Source of the DNA: Candidatus Jordarchaeia archaeon
GTDB lineage: Archaea; Asgardarchaeota; Jordiarchaeia; Jordiarchaeales; Jordiarchaeaceae
Length of the DNA: 36,520 bases
Reading direction: 5' to 3'
Assembly (NCBI GenBank): GCA_029856435.1
Contig: JAHQXB010000024.1
Location: 1-36,520, forward strand
Of the stretch, positions 8,433 through 16,538 are shown piece after piece (the stretch's first letter is position 1; the number at the start of each line of letters is the position of its first letter). The translations under genes were made by a program, and so were the position numbers. The notes below the pieces were generated by a model, which was given only the letters and a program-made list of their open reading frames with translations, had not been told where the DNA came from and ran no database searches.

Positions 8433-9950
8433 ATGCTCTGTTTAAAGGAAGCTATGGATGTACTAATCCCGGATTGGGCCAATTACCTACTGAAGTTGCA
8501 TCTTTTTCCGGCCCAAATAGTTTTCACAGTTATAGTTATTGTTGCTTTTGTGTTGATAGCGGCTGGACGCCTCAATAGGACAGTTGTAGCTCTGGGGGGA
8601 GCGGTAGCTACACTTGCTGCCGGATATTATTTTGCCGTGATATATTCTTGGGTTCCCATTTTCAAGTGGTTTGCGTCTGGGGGGTTTGTTTATTCGGCGC
8701 TACTGTTTTCTTTTGAAGACGTTTATAAAGAATTTATTAGCTGGTCCACCCTGCTCATAGTTATTTCTATAGTTATTATTACTACTGTTGCCAGCCACTC
8801 GGGAATATTCGAGTACATTATACTTAAGGTGGTGAAACTCAGTGGAGGGGACATAAGAAAACTCTTCCTCTATCTGTGCATACTCTCATTTGTTTTGACT
8901 ATGATTTTGGGAAATAATCCCACCCTGATAATAATGAGCGCCTTAATATTCCTAATAGATAGAATTCTTGACCTCAACCCTGTTCCTCACATACTCGGGA
9001 TTCTGTTCGTAATCAATGCAGCAAGCAACTCAACAGTCATTGGTAGTTTTGTAAACTTGCTAGTTTCAGGCCATTATGATTTGGATCCCACACGTTATCT
9101 CTCTTATCCCAACTTTTTGCTGCTAGGATTGCCCTTCGGAGTAGTAAGTGCAGTGATTGCTTTGTTCTTTTTGTTCCACTACCATAAAGAGGCCTTCCAA
9201 GTTCCTAAGGATAAAGAAGAATTCTTTGAGATAAGGTCTAGACTGCTCAGCCTAGATGAACATAAATTGATGAAGGAACCGAAATTCTTCCAGCGGATAA
9301 GTATTCTGCTCATAGCAACCGTTTTAGTATTTGTAGTGGCGGGATTTTTCGGCGTACCATTCTATGTGGTAGCACTATTGTTCGCTTTTCTTTTTCTCGT
9401 TATTAGTGGAGAAAACCCGGAGAAAACTTTGCGTGAAGTAAACTGGAGTCTCATATTCTTTTTTATAGGGATATTCATTATGGTGGGTGGACTTAATAGC
9501 ACGGGGGTTTTAGAAAATTTGGGAAGCAGTCTTGGAAAACTTACAGTTACCAACGTCCCACTGACAACCGCCCTTGTAACAATGCTAAGCAGCACACTAT
9601 CCGGAGTGCTCTACAACATTTCTGTAGCATCAGCATTGCTATACGTTACACCCAGCCTATCCGCATCCGCTCTGGTAAACGAAAACATAGTGATATGGTC
9701 ACTTATATATGGAGCAAATATTGGAGCCAGCCTAACCCCCATAGGGGGACTCCCAAGCCTAATTGCAGTAACATCACTAGAGAAAGAGGGGCATCCTATC
9801 CCTTGGGTCAAATTTATAAAAATTGGGGCACCCATCACACTGGTAAGTGCGATTGCAGGCATATTTCTGCTCGTAGGCTTTTCATACATACTAGGCTGGG
9901 AAGTGGATATATCAAGCTTACTAGAAATTTTGTATGTGTTTAGCTCCTAG
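8433..9950 (+). CDS. ArsB/NhaD-type ion transporter, copy 2
   Basis: A 505-residue paralogue of the preceding gene, with the same layout and membrane segments. Matching landmarks are STLLIVISIVIITTVASHSG, LGNNPTLIIMSALIF, VLYNISVASALLYVTPSLS and GANIGASLTPIGGLPSLIAV. The middle-helix Asp of copy 1 (GDPTAI) is Asn here (NNPTLI), and VMDN of copy 1 is VLYN here, so two acidic positions in likely transport helices differ between copies. This suggests different ion coupling or substrate. Start at ATG 8433 with an AGGAG/AAGGA region just upstream. The polytopic protein at 10164 follows in the same direction after about 210 bases and may be co-transcribed. Confidence 0.85.
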   Translation: MLCLKEAMDVLIPDWANYLLKLHLFPAQIVFTVIVIVAFVLIAAGRLNRTVVALGGAVATLAAGYYFAVIYSWVPIFKWFASGGFVYSALLFSFEDVYKEFISWSTLLIVISIVIITTVASHSGIFEYIILKVVKLSGGDIRKLFLYLCILSFVLTMILGNNPTLIIMSALIFLIDRILDLNPVPHILGILFVINAASNSTVIGSFVNLLVSGHYDLDPTRYLSYPNFLLLGLPFGVVSAVIALFFLFHYHKEAFQVPKDKEEFFEIRSRLLSLDEHKLMKEPKFFQRISILLIATVLVFVVAGFFGVPFYVVALLFAFLFLVISGENPEKTLREVNWSLIFFFIGIFIMVGGLNSTGVLENLGSSLGKLTVTNVPLTTALVTMLSSTLSGVLYNISVASALLYVTPSLSASALVNENIVIWSLIYGANIGASLTPIGGLPSLIAVTSLEKEGHPIPWVKFIKIGAPITLVSAIAGIFLLVGFSYILGWEVDISSLLEILYVFSS

Positions 9951-10023
9951 AAGCTGATCTGGTTTTATGCAACCTCACGAAACTTCTTCACAAAGGGGAA
10001 ACAAATATAGGAGGGGAAGAAAA

Positions 10024-10074
10024 ATGCGTAAGGTTTACGCCCCTCAGAGGGAGCAAATGGGGAGGTACCACTAA
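10024..10074 (+). CDS. 16-codon ORF with strong SD (leader peptide?)
   Basis: ATG at 10024 is preceded by GGAGGGG with a 7-base spacer, one of the strongest SD sites in the window. It encodes MRKVYAPQREQMGRYH and stops at 10072-10074, about 90 bases before the start of the large membrane protein. A basic, polar 16-mer so placed could be a leader peptide or a true micropeptide. It could also be a decayed gene start. No known leader family is recognised. Confidence 0.3.
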   Translation: MRKVYAPQREQMGRYH

Positions 10075-10163
10075 TTGTGCAACGAAGCATGTGGGGTAAA
10101 AATGTTTATTACCTTTGCGATTCTATAATAAACAAAAACATTTGTGTATTTGGAGGACAATGC

Positions 10164-12983
10164 ATGGCTTTGAAAGGGAAACTAAGTAAAATATTCACGC
10201 GTAGAAGAGCTATTTTGATTATTTTAGCTATTATTATTGGTGTTATCGCATGGTTTGACTATTGGGCTATCTATTTTGACAATGTTTTTTATGGACCCAT
10301 CACTGCAGCTGTTCATTTTAAATTTAGAAGTTGGGCCATTGTACCTGGTTTGATTCCTTGGGGTGTTTCCCCTTATTCCCCTGAATGGATACCACTCATA
10401 TCTTACCCGATATATCCAACACATGTCATTCAAGAGTACTTTCAGGGTTTAGCTCCGATTGCATTATTTCTAGTGGCTTCTCTGGGTATGGGACTACCTG
10501 ACGGCTTGCTCGATACTGGAATCGTAGCTGGACTCTTTATTGTGGGCAAAGATTTACAGCTAAAAATTCTAATATATACTGGTGCCTACGACCCTACGAA
10601 AGGTGGATTTCTTGGAGCCTATGGTATTGTACTCACCATGATAGCAATGGGTGTCGCTGGTGGATTTTTCTCGCAGTTCGAAGTGTACAGTTTAATGTGG
10701 AAGAGCTTTGTATATTCATTCAGAAAAGTTGTAGTTACACTCACATGGTTGATTTTCTTGATAGCACCATTCCTTTTAGGGTACTGGGCTGATGTAAATT
10801 TCATAACACAGTCGAAACTACAATTTGGGCCTTGGACAATATATTATAACGAGGTGCTTATGCTTTGTTTCGTTTATGCTTTTGTGGTTGTGGCCCTCTC
10901 ATCCTTTTTCAGCAAGCGGTTCTGGAGCGGAGCATTCATAGGAGGTACAATAAGTTTCGCCTCCTTCGTTGGAATATTAAGGGCTGGAGCACCACAACTA
11001 ATTCATGACCTTATCTGGCTCCCCTACTATATATCGGTTCAGGGTAGCATAGTGAGGTACTTCCAAGACGCTTTGGGAGTTTGGCAGGCGGATCTGAACA
11101 TAGCTTACACAGCCTTGGCAGCAACATTCATTGCAATTTCGGCTCTTTGGGGAGGATTCTGGGCATCTATGGGAAGAGTCAGCTCTTACACCGAACCTAC
11201 ACCTGAAATGAAAACGCCGCAAGGTTTTGCATACATATTCCGAGACCTATGGTCAAACTACTTCCTTCTGGGAAAAAACGCAGTTGACGAATACAAGAAG
11301 GGCGCACCAGGATTAAGGGCTAGACTTCTGAGACTCTTTAAGAGGCAGCCTGAATACGAAACCTACGAGCACATGGATCGGGTGTCCAGAGGAGAAAAAC
11401 CTAGGCTACCAGAATACGACCTAGAGATCATACCCACAGGAGAAGACAAGTGCATGGTTCGAGTAATAAAAACAAAGGAGGAAATAGGTCCCCTTTACAA
11501 TCCAAACTATCTTGCAGAGAAATATAAGCCACACTGGAACCCCTTCGAGCTAGCATACCGAGTCAATGTAGTAAGATCAGTGACTCCGATAGTGGCATTG
11601 TTAATAGCAGTTGCTACTGTCTACTTCGCCATAACTATTCAACCCTACCTCCAAAACATATTTTTGCCAGGCGATTTATGGAGGCTTGTAACCACTGGAG
11701 AGGTGCGGATACTAGTAATAGCCGCAATAGTGCTATACGCCTTTATAGTCCTATTCTCAATATATTGGGGTAAAAAGTCTAGAGCAATACTGCAAGAATC
11801 TCCCGAAGGCGCACCAGCAGTCATAACCATAGGCATATTCTCAAGCGTGGCCTTCATATTCTCAGAATATATCCTTCTGAGACTGGCAGACTTTCTCACA
11901 ATTAACATTCTCAACTCTCCCTACTTCAGACAATTTGTTCTAGGAGAAGACCCAACACTAATCTCCATAACCCCTTCACTAGCGGATCAATATTCAATAA
12001 TAGCTGCGATACCATTCAATTTAACGTTCACCGCTTGCCTCTACGGAATATTATTCTTGCTGGCAGCAAGCTTCGTACTGGGACTATCTGGGGTACAAGT
12101 CCTGGGGCTTGAAAGATACACACTGTACTTTTACGCCAACCAGGGACCTCTATTTCCATATAAAGACCGTGAAGACGCCCCTATATGGGTAGAGGGCAAA
12201 TACTACTGGGTAATGCGCTTCACCTACTTGTGGCCAGGGGAATTCACATTGTCTTCAAGGTCCCTATACCACGAAGACTATGAAAGAGTGGAGGTTTGGG
12301 TCAACGCAGAGACTGGAGTGCTGGAATGGATAGTGAGCGATTATCACTGGAGAGAGCTTTTCTACCGTGTTCCAGACGATGGCAAGGACCACAGAATTAT
12401 TGTGGACTTTAACACCAACTTCCATACACCCAATTTTACTCTGCTCCACCCAGAAGAATTAGCGGACTTTGAAGTTGAAGACCCATTGAAGGCAGCCTTC
12501 ACTCTGAGCAAGGATTGGATTAAGAAGGGCCGCCAGAGAACCCGTGAACTCTTCAAGAGTGTAGGCCAAAAGGTTTCGACAAGTATTCTCCGAAAAGAAG
12601 AAGGATACGCAGTGAAAACTAGGTCGAAATATGTAGAAGATTACTTTGTAGACATTCCCCCAGGGGTTCGGCGAGCTACCGCAAACGTTTGCGCCAAGCT
12701 TCCCTGGAGTTTCTGGAGATACCCCTTGGGCGTTCCAACAATTGATCCCAAGACTGGAAAATACTACTACAGGGAGGACAAGTATTTCCCACCCTCCATT
12801 GACGCTCCACTGCACCCCATCAAAAAGAAGATAGATGGCATAGGCACATCTGCTGTTATAAACCAGCAAGTATGCGCCAACTGTTTCACTCTCAACACTA
12901 TAGACCTGCATTCAAGTGACGCTAAGAATTGGCAGTGTAAAAAGTGCGGAGAGGACATGAGAAGGCAATCAATGATTCACTAA
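10164..12983 (+). CDS. Large polytopic membrane protein with C-terminal zinc ribbon
   Basis: A 939-residue protein I do not recognise. There is an N-terminal hydrophobic helix (about 15-37) and six more membrane segments up to about residue 360. A soluble charged stretch of about 120 residues (360-480) follows, then four or five further segments (about 490-680), then a soluble C-terminal region of about 260 residues. That region includes RVEVWVNAETGVLEWI, reminiscent of a PepSY-like strand pair, and ends in a zinc ribbon with Cys904, 907, 925 and 928. A longer frame opens at 10077, but ATG 10164 has GGAGG 8 bases upstream and a normal membrane-insertion N-terminus. Its place after two transporters suggests a membrane transport or cofactor role, which is an inference. 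Confidence 0.8.
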   Translation: MALKGKLSKIFTRRRAILIILAIIIGVIAWFDYWAIYFDNVFYGPITAAVHFKFRSWAIVPGLIPWGVSPYSPEWIPLISYPIYPTHVIQEYFQGLAPIALFLVASLGMGLPDGLLDTGIVAGLFIVGKDLQLKILIYTGAYDPTKGGFLGAYGIVLTMIAMGVAGGFFSQFEVYSLMWKSFVYSFRKVVVTLTWLIFLIAPFLLGYWADVNFITQSKLQFGPWTIYYNEVLMLCFVYAFVVVALSSFFSKRFWSGAFIGGTISFASFVGILRAGAPQLIHDLIWLPYYISVQGSIVRYFQDALGVWQADLNIAYTALAATFIAISALWGGFWASMGRVSSYTEPTPEMKTPQGFAYIFRDLWSNYFLLGKNAVDEYKKGAPGLRARLLRLFKRQPEYETYEHMDRVSRGEKPRLPEYDLEIIPTGEDKCMVRVIKTKEEIGPLYNPNYLAEKYKPHWNPFELAYRVNVVRSVTPIVALLIAVATVYFAITIQPYLQNIFLPGDLWRLVTTGEVRILVIAAIVLYAFIVLFSIYWGKKSRAILQESPEGAPAVITIGIFSSVAFIFSEYILLRLADFLTINILNSPYFRQFVLGEDPTLISITPSLADQYSIIAAIPFNLTFTACLYGILFLLAASFVLGLSGVQVLGLERYTLYFYANQGPLFPYKDREDAPIWVEGKYYWVMRFTYLWPGEFTLSSRSLYHEDYERVEVWVNAETGVLEWIVSDYHWRELFYRVPDDGKDHRIIVDFNTNFHTPNFTLLHPEELADFEVEDPLKAAFTLSKDWIKKGRQRTRELFKSVGQKVSTSILRKEEGYAVKTRSKYVEDYFVDIPPGVRRATANVCAKLPWSFWRYPLGVPTIDPKTGKYYYREDKYFPPSIDAPLHPIKKKIDGIGTSAVINQQVCANCFTLNTIDLHSSDAKNWQCKKCGEDMRRQSMIH

Positions 12984-13032
12984 AAAATAAAGTTTCTCTA
13001 TTTTCTTCTTTTTTGTTTCTCTTCCTTATATC
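12984..13032 (+). terminator. T-rich terminator between convergent genes
   Basis: The 49 bases between the stop of the plus-strand membrane protein and the stop of the minus-strand P-loop gene carry several T tracts on the plus strand (for example TTTCTTCTTTTTTG near 13000-13015). Archaeal RNA polymerase terminates at such oligo-T runs without needing a hairpin. It would serve the plus-strand gene. Confidence 0.5.
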
Positions 13033-14355
13033 TTAGTATTTGCTGTTTAGGAAATTTTCCAGCACCTCTTCCAAATCGGGTTTCCCTATTTCTTGGAGTT
13101 CGTATCTTATTCGGACTGTGGTTTTGTTAACTTTTAGGAGTCTTCTGAGGTCTATGGGTGTACCTATAATCACTGTGTCGCAGTCTGTGGCTTCGATGGT
13201 TTGTTTTAGTTCATCTATTTGTTCGGGGCTGTATCCCATTGCGGGTAGGAGTGCGCCTATTTGGGGATATTCTTCGAATACCTTTTTTATGGAGCCTACA
13301 GCATAGGGTCTGGGATCAACTATTTCTTTCGCCGCATATTTTCTCGCAGCCACTATTCCCGCCCCATAGCTCATTCCGCCGTGGGTTAGGGTGGGGCCGT
13401 CCTCCACTACCAGTACCCTTTTGTCTCGGATGAGGTCGGGGTTTTCCACAGTAATGGGGGATGCGGCTTTGATTATGGTTGCTTTGGGGTTGAGTTTTTT
13501 GATGTTTTTTATGGTTTGCTCCACATGGTCAGGTTTTGCACTGTCAATTTTGTTGATTATGACTATGTCTGCCATGCGGGCGTTTGTTTCTCCGGGATAG
13601 TAGGTTAATTCATGTCCTGGTCGGTGGGGGTCAACCAGCACTATTTGTAGGTCGGGTTTATAGAAGGGAAAGTCATTGTTGCCCCCATCCCACAATATTA
13701 TGTCCGCCTCTTTTTCGGCTTCCCCCAAGATTTTTTGGTAGTCAACCCCCGCATACACAATGTTCCCCCTATCAATATGAGGCTCATACTCTTCCCTCTC
13801 CTCTATGGTGGTTTGGTACTTGTCCAAGTCTTCATAGGTTGCAAATCTTTGGCATACCTGGCTTTTCAGGTCTCCGTAGGGCATAGGGTGTCTTATTACC
13901 ACCACTTTTAATCCTCTGCTGCGAAGAATGTCTGAAACTTTTCTGGTAGTTTGACTTTTCCCCGAGCCTGTCCTCACAGCACATATAGATATTACCGGTT
14001 TTTTGGATTCTAGCATAGTGGCTTTGGGACCCATGAGTCGAAAATCAGCTCCACAGGCAAGTACAAGTGAGGCCTTATTCATCACGGTTACATGAGAGAG
14101 GTCAGTGTAAGCTAGAACTACTTGTTCCACATCGTATTTTTTAATGAGGTTAGGTAGTTCTTCTTCGGGATATATTTTTATGCCTTTAGGGTAGAGGGGA
14201 CCGGCAAGTTCTGGAGGATACACCCTGTTCTCTATTTTGGGTATTTGAGCTGCTGTGAAAGCCACAACCTCATATTGATCGTTTTGTCTAAAGTAAACGT
14301 TAAAATTGTGGAAATCTCTTCCCGCCGCACCCATGATTATCACTCTGGTTCTCAA
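13033..14355 (-). CDS. Cyclic 2,3-diphosphoglycerate synthetase-like P-loop protein
   Basis: A 440-residue protein matching the archaeal cPGS-like/COG2403 type. The N-terminal part VIIMGAAGRDFHNFNVYFR is followed by a region with PPELAGPLYPKGI, then a SIMIBI-like P-loop AVRTGSGKSQTTRKV near residue 145, later ILWDGGNNDFPFY and the NKID-like INKIDSAKPD. In Methanothermus the named enzyme makes cyclic 2,3-diphosphoglycerate, a thermoprotectant. Many relatives annotated this way are uncharacterised, so the reaction is not certain. The start chosen is TTG at 14355, with GGAGG 7 bases upstream; the frame could open as far back as 14415. It has its own promoter and is convergent with the membrane protein gene. 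Confidence 0.8.
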   Translation of the reverse strand: MRTRVIIMGAAGRDFHNFNVYFRQNDQYEVVAFTAAQIPKIENRVYPPELAGPLYPKGIKIYPEEELPNLIKKYDVEQVVLAYTDLSHVTVMNKASLVLACGADFRLMGPKATMLESKKPVISICAVRTGSGKSQTTRKVSDILRSRGLKVVVIRHPMPYGDLKSQVCQRFATYEDLDKYQTTIEEREEYEPHIDRGNIVYAGVDYQKILGEAEKEADIILWDGGNNDFPFYKPDLQIVLVDPHRPGHELTYYPGETNARMADIVIINKIDSAKPDHVEQTIKNIKKLNPKATIIKAASPITVENPDLIRDKRVLVVEDGPTLTHGGMSYGAGIVAARKYAAKEIVDPRPYAVGSIKKVFEEYPQIGALLPAMGYSPEQIDELKQTIEATDCDTVIIGTPIDLRRLLKVNKTTVRIRYELQEIGKPDLEEVLENFLNSKY

Positions 14356-14603
14356 GTCACAGCCTCCAGCAAATAGGGAAAGAGAGTTTCTTAATTGTTG
14401 AGACGTATACTGCACACTTTTTATAAGGATAATGTATGCAAAACCATTAAAATAAACTAGTATTACGTCTCGGATGCAAGTTGAATGTTATGTTTGGAAG
14501 GGATAAAAAATCTAAAACCGCGCCTTAATGGAACATTCCCAATTTTTGAGGGAGGGAGGTGAATAAAGTCGAAAAATAGTTTTAGGTTAACAGTACCATG
14601 AAA

Positions 14604-14793
14604 TCCATATGTTTAAGCAACACTCCGGGTGGCTGAATTTTTGTGGTGACCTTGCCTTTAGCCTGCCTCCGCATCCCTTCCCACCTCCATTTTTCTACAC
14701 AAAGGTCTTAAAAAAGATGGGGAGATGGTTTCTCTCAAAGCCAGCCACAAAAACAGACCCCTACAGGTAGGAGTGCTGCCTTAAACATATGGA
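14604..14793. mobile_element. MITE-like element with TIRs and 5-bp target duplication
   Basis: A 190-bp non-coding block. Its left end TCCATATGTTTAAG-CAACACTCC is mirrored at the right end, which read in reverse complement gives TCCATATGTTTAAGGCAGCACTCC. Imperfect pairing continues inward through TTTTTGTGG. TGAAA occurs directly outside both ends (14599-14603 and 14794-14798), as a target-site duplication would. There is no ORF. This is the expected layout of a miniature inverted-repeat element mobilised by a DDE transposase in trans; the parent transposase is not in this window. Confidence 0.7.
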
Positions 14794-14832
14794 TGAAATG
14801 GAATGGAAAAGTAGTTATTTGCTTATTAGGGT

Positions 14833-15336
14833 TTAGTTGGAGATAGAGCGTAATATTTTTTCTTGTATTTTTTCGAATATTGCTTCGTTGTAGTTTAGTC
14901 TTTCCACTTTTACTCTTGCTCTTTGGGAGATTAGGAGGAGGTAAATTTTGTGCATTGTTTCGCGGTCGTATACTAGAAGTGAGAAGCTGAGCCCGCTTAG
15001 TCCGGGTTCGCCTTTAACTCCTTCCCTGAGGAGTTTGTTATCGTTTTCGTAATCGTTGATTATTTTTCCCAAGTTTTTTGGTTCGGATATTCTACCGTTA
15101 AAGGAATAGTTTACTCGGTACACCCCGTTTTCTTTTATGTTTTGGAGTATGATCTCGTGTGGTTTTACCAGTGATTGGTCTGTTTCCTCTGAAAATTCGG
15201 TTAGGCTGGATGGTTTTTCCGCAGACGAGATCATTTTAGTTACCCATTTTTGGATGGGTCTCTGTGGAATATAAACACCTTTGCGTATACTGTTTCCAGT
15301 GTTTCCAGTGTTTCCAGTGAAAAACTTCAAAAACAT
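14833..15336 (-). CDS. Unknown protein divergent from the Roadblock-like gene
   Basis: A 167-residue protein of no recognised family. The N-terminus contains three direct copies of a 9-base unit (TGTTTCCAG on the plus strand, 15291-15317) that give a TGNTGNTGN repeat. This stretch may be variable or not translated, and ATG codons further in (for example before ISSAEKPSS) are possible starts. Residues about 60-167 look globular with mixed alpha/beta composition, beginning HEIILQNIKENGVYRVNYSF and ending in a charged helix. The start is 81 bases from the divergent Roadblock-like gene, so the two may share a control region. A small sensor or longin-like partner is only a speculation. Confidence 0.6.
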   Translation of the reverse strand: MFLKFFTGNTGNTGNSIRKGVYIPQRPIQKWVTKMISSAEKPSSLTEFSEETDQSLVKPHEIILQNIKENGVYRVNYSFNGRISEPKNLGKIINDYENDNKLLREGVKGEPGLSGLSFSLLVYDRETMHKIYLLLISQRARVKVERLNYNEAIFEKIQEKILRSISN

Positions 15337-15417
15337 GCTCTTCGTAAATTCTTAGCAGAAAAACCAACATAATTAAATAAGTGAAACATTAAAAGAGCGT
15401 TTTTGGGTGCGAGCCTG

Positions 15418-15792
15418 ATGGATGCCAAAAAAATAAGTTTACTGGAGGAAATCTTCAAAGAAAAATTTGAGTCCTCCAATTTTAATGCTTTTCTGCTTGA
15501 CGAATCAGGGAATATAGTTGTGAGTAAATTGAGAAAAGGAGGAGAAGAATTCAGTGAGGAAGCGATGAATTTACTGGAAAACCGTAAATGCATTTCCGAC
15601 TGCTTCAAACAGGGGGAGGTTGAAGACTTTATACTCCGCACTAAGGAAGGATACATTGTTGCGGTCACTGTACACTCCCACATTCTCGCAGTTTCAGGAG
15701 TGACAGAAGAGGATATGGGAGAAATCCTGAAAAGAGTAAAAGCAGTCGCCAAAACAATCGAGAACAAAGCCTTTTCCAAGAAAAAAGAATGA
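15418..15792 (+). CDS. Roadblock/LC7-like domain protein
   Basis: A protein of about 124 residues with the order expected of a Roadblock/LC7 (MglB-like) domain. There is an N-terminal helix (LLEEIFKEKFE), a strand pair around AFLLDESGNIVVSKL, a middle helix (FSEEAMNLLE), strands VEDFILRTKEGYIVAVTVHSH and ILAVSGV, and a C-terminal helix. It is a single-domain protein of typical size. Members dimerise and often regulate or bind small GTPases, and a Ras-like GTPase is encoded at 360-1019. ATG 15418 is preferred over TTG 15403. There is no strong SD, and an AT-rich box lies at about 15371-15392, so the transcript may be nearly leaderless. Family assignment is by pattern and moderately sure. Confidence 0.6.
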   Translation: MDAKKISLLEEIFKEKFESSNFNAFLLDESGNIVVSKLRKGGEEFSEEAMNLLENRKCISDCFKQGEVEDFILRTKEGYIVAVTVHSHILAVSGVTEEDMGEILKRVKAVAKTIENKAFSKKKE

Positions 15793-15826
15793 AAACAATC
15801 TAGAATCTCTCTACCAGTGACCTCCT

Positions 15827-16223
15827 CCACCATTTGAAAATGGTGGCTTCCAGGTTTCGTTCACCATTTCCCGCTTGTCGCCAACACGGTGTTTTATGGA
15901 TGTTTGTGGGGTTGCACCTTCACCTTCAAGGCTTTAACGGTGCAAGGCCAACGCCTCTCAGGCTTATCTCCCTCTTCCTTGTGCTTCAGGGCCTGGTCAC
16001 CTGATGACTGGTACTCCAGTCAAGACCCTAGGCCAGACGTCGAGCCTGGCACTCGTTCGTTGCCGAACGTATTGAAGCCCTTTTCGGGTATCTCAAGCTT
16101 CATTCGCACAGTGTGGCTTGGTTTTCTCCGATTGTTCCCCCTTAAGGGGAACATTTTGATATTCTGTTCGTTTTGCCAGCTCAAAAAAACTTCCTCAATT
16201 CATCCACTGTTTGAAAACGGTGG
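15827..16223 (-). mobile_element. Palindrome-ended IS605/TnpB-derived remnant
   Basis: Two 20-base palindromes of the form CCAC-NN-TTTGAAAA-N-GGTGG bound this block (15827-15846 and 16204-16223; 17 of 20 bases match). On the minus strand the block holds broken reading frames that resemble a TnpB tail: EIPEKGFNTFGNERVPGS, and near the end VNETGSHHF after a one-base frame change. It also has strong stems such as TTGCACC/GGTGCAA (about 15915-15950), as expected of the omega-RNA region at the right end of TnpB elements. The outer flanks of the hairpin near 16200 match those at 193-228. The block is best read as a decayed IS200/IS605 element or a non-autonomous derivative; it has no intact transposase. 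Confidence 0.5.
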
Positions 16224-16226
16224 TCT

Positions 16227-16538
16227 TCTTGAGGTGGTCTTTATAAAATAAGCTGGCATGAATATAACCTTCCACACCACAGGAATTAGCAGATTTTATC
16301 ACGGATAAGGGAATGCAGCAAGCCAGTTTTAGAATTAAGCTCGAGCTCAAACCCATTTTAGGATTGACACATTCTTTTCGCATTTCCTAAAAAAGCCAGT
16401 TTAAAACATTAAGCATCGTGTTCTCAATCATACCTCCAAATTTCTGTCCAGAAATCATATAAAAATTTTGGAATAGGTGAATGTAACAAAAAGAACGAAA
16501 AAAGGGGAGAAGGGGTGAGTTCATAGGGATTACTTTGT
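16227..16538. other. Gap with possible IS remnant tail
   Basis: About 310 bases between the palindrome-ended remnant and the M28 peptidase stop. A 62-codon frame on the minus strand (16195-16383) runs into the hairpin. It has Cys-rich residues (LKLACC, NSCGVEG) but no SD and no recognised family, so it is more likely flanking junk or old IS sequence than a gene. The rest is AT-rich and nothing else was seen. Confidence 0.3.

Noticed and set aside
12459-12911. 150-codon frame on the minus strand
   Set aside because: Antisense to the soluble C-terminal part of the large membrane protein; no SD or family.
15327-15833. 168-codon frame on the minus strand
   Set aside because: It overlaps the Roadblock-like gene antisense, its Ser/Leu-rich composition is typical of an antisense shadow, and it begins inside the palindrome at 15827.
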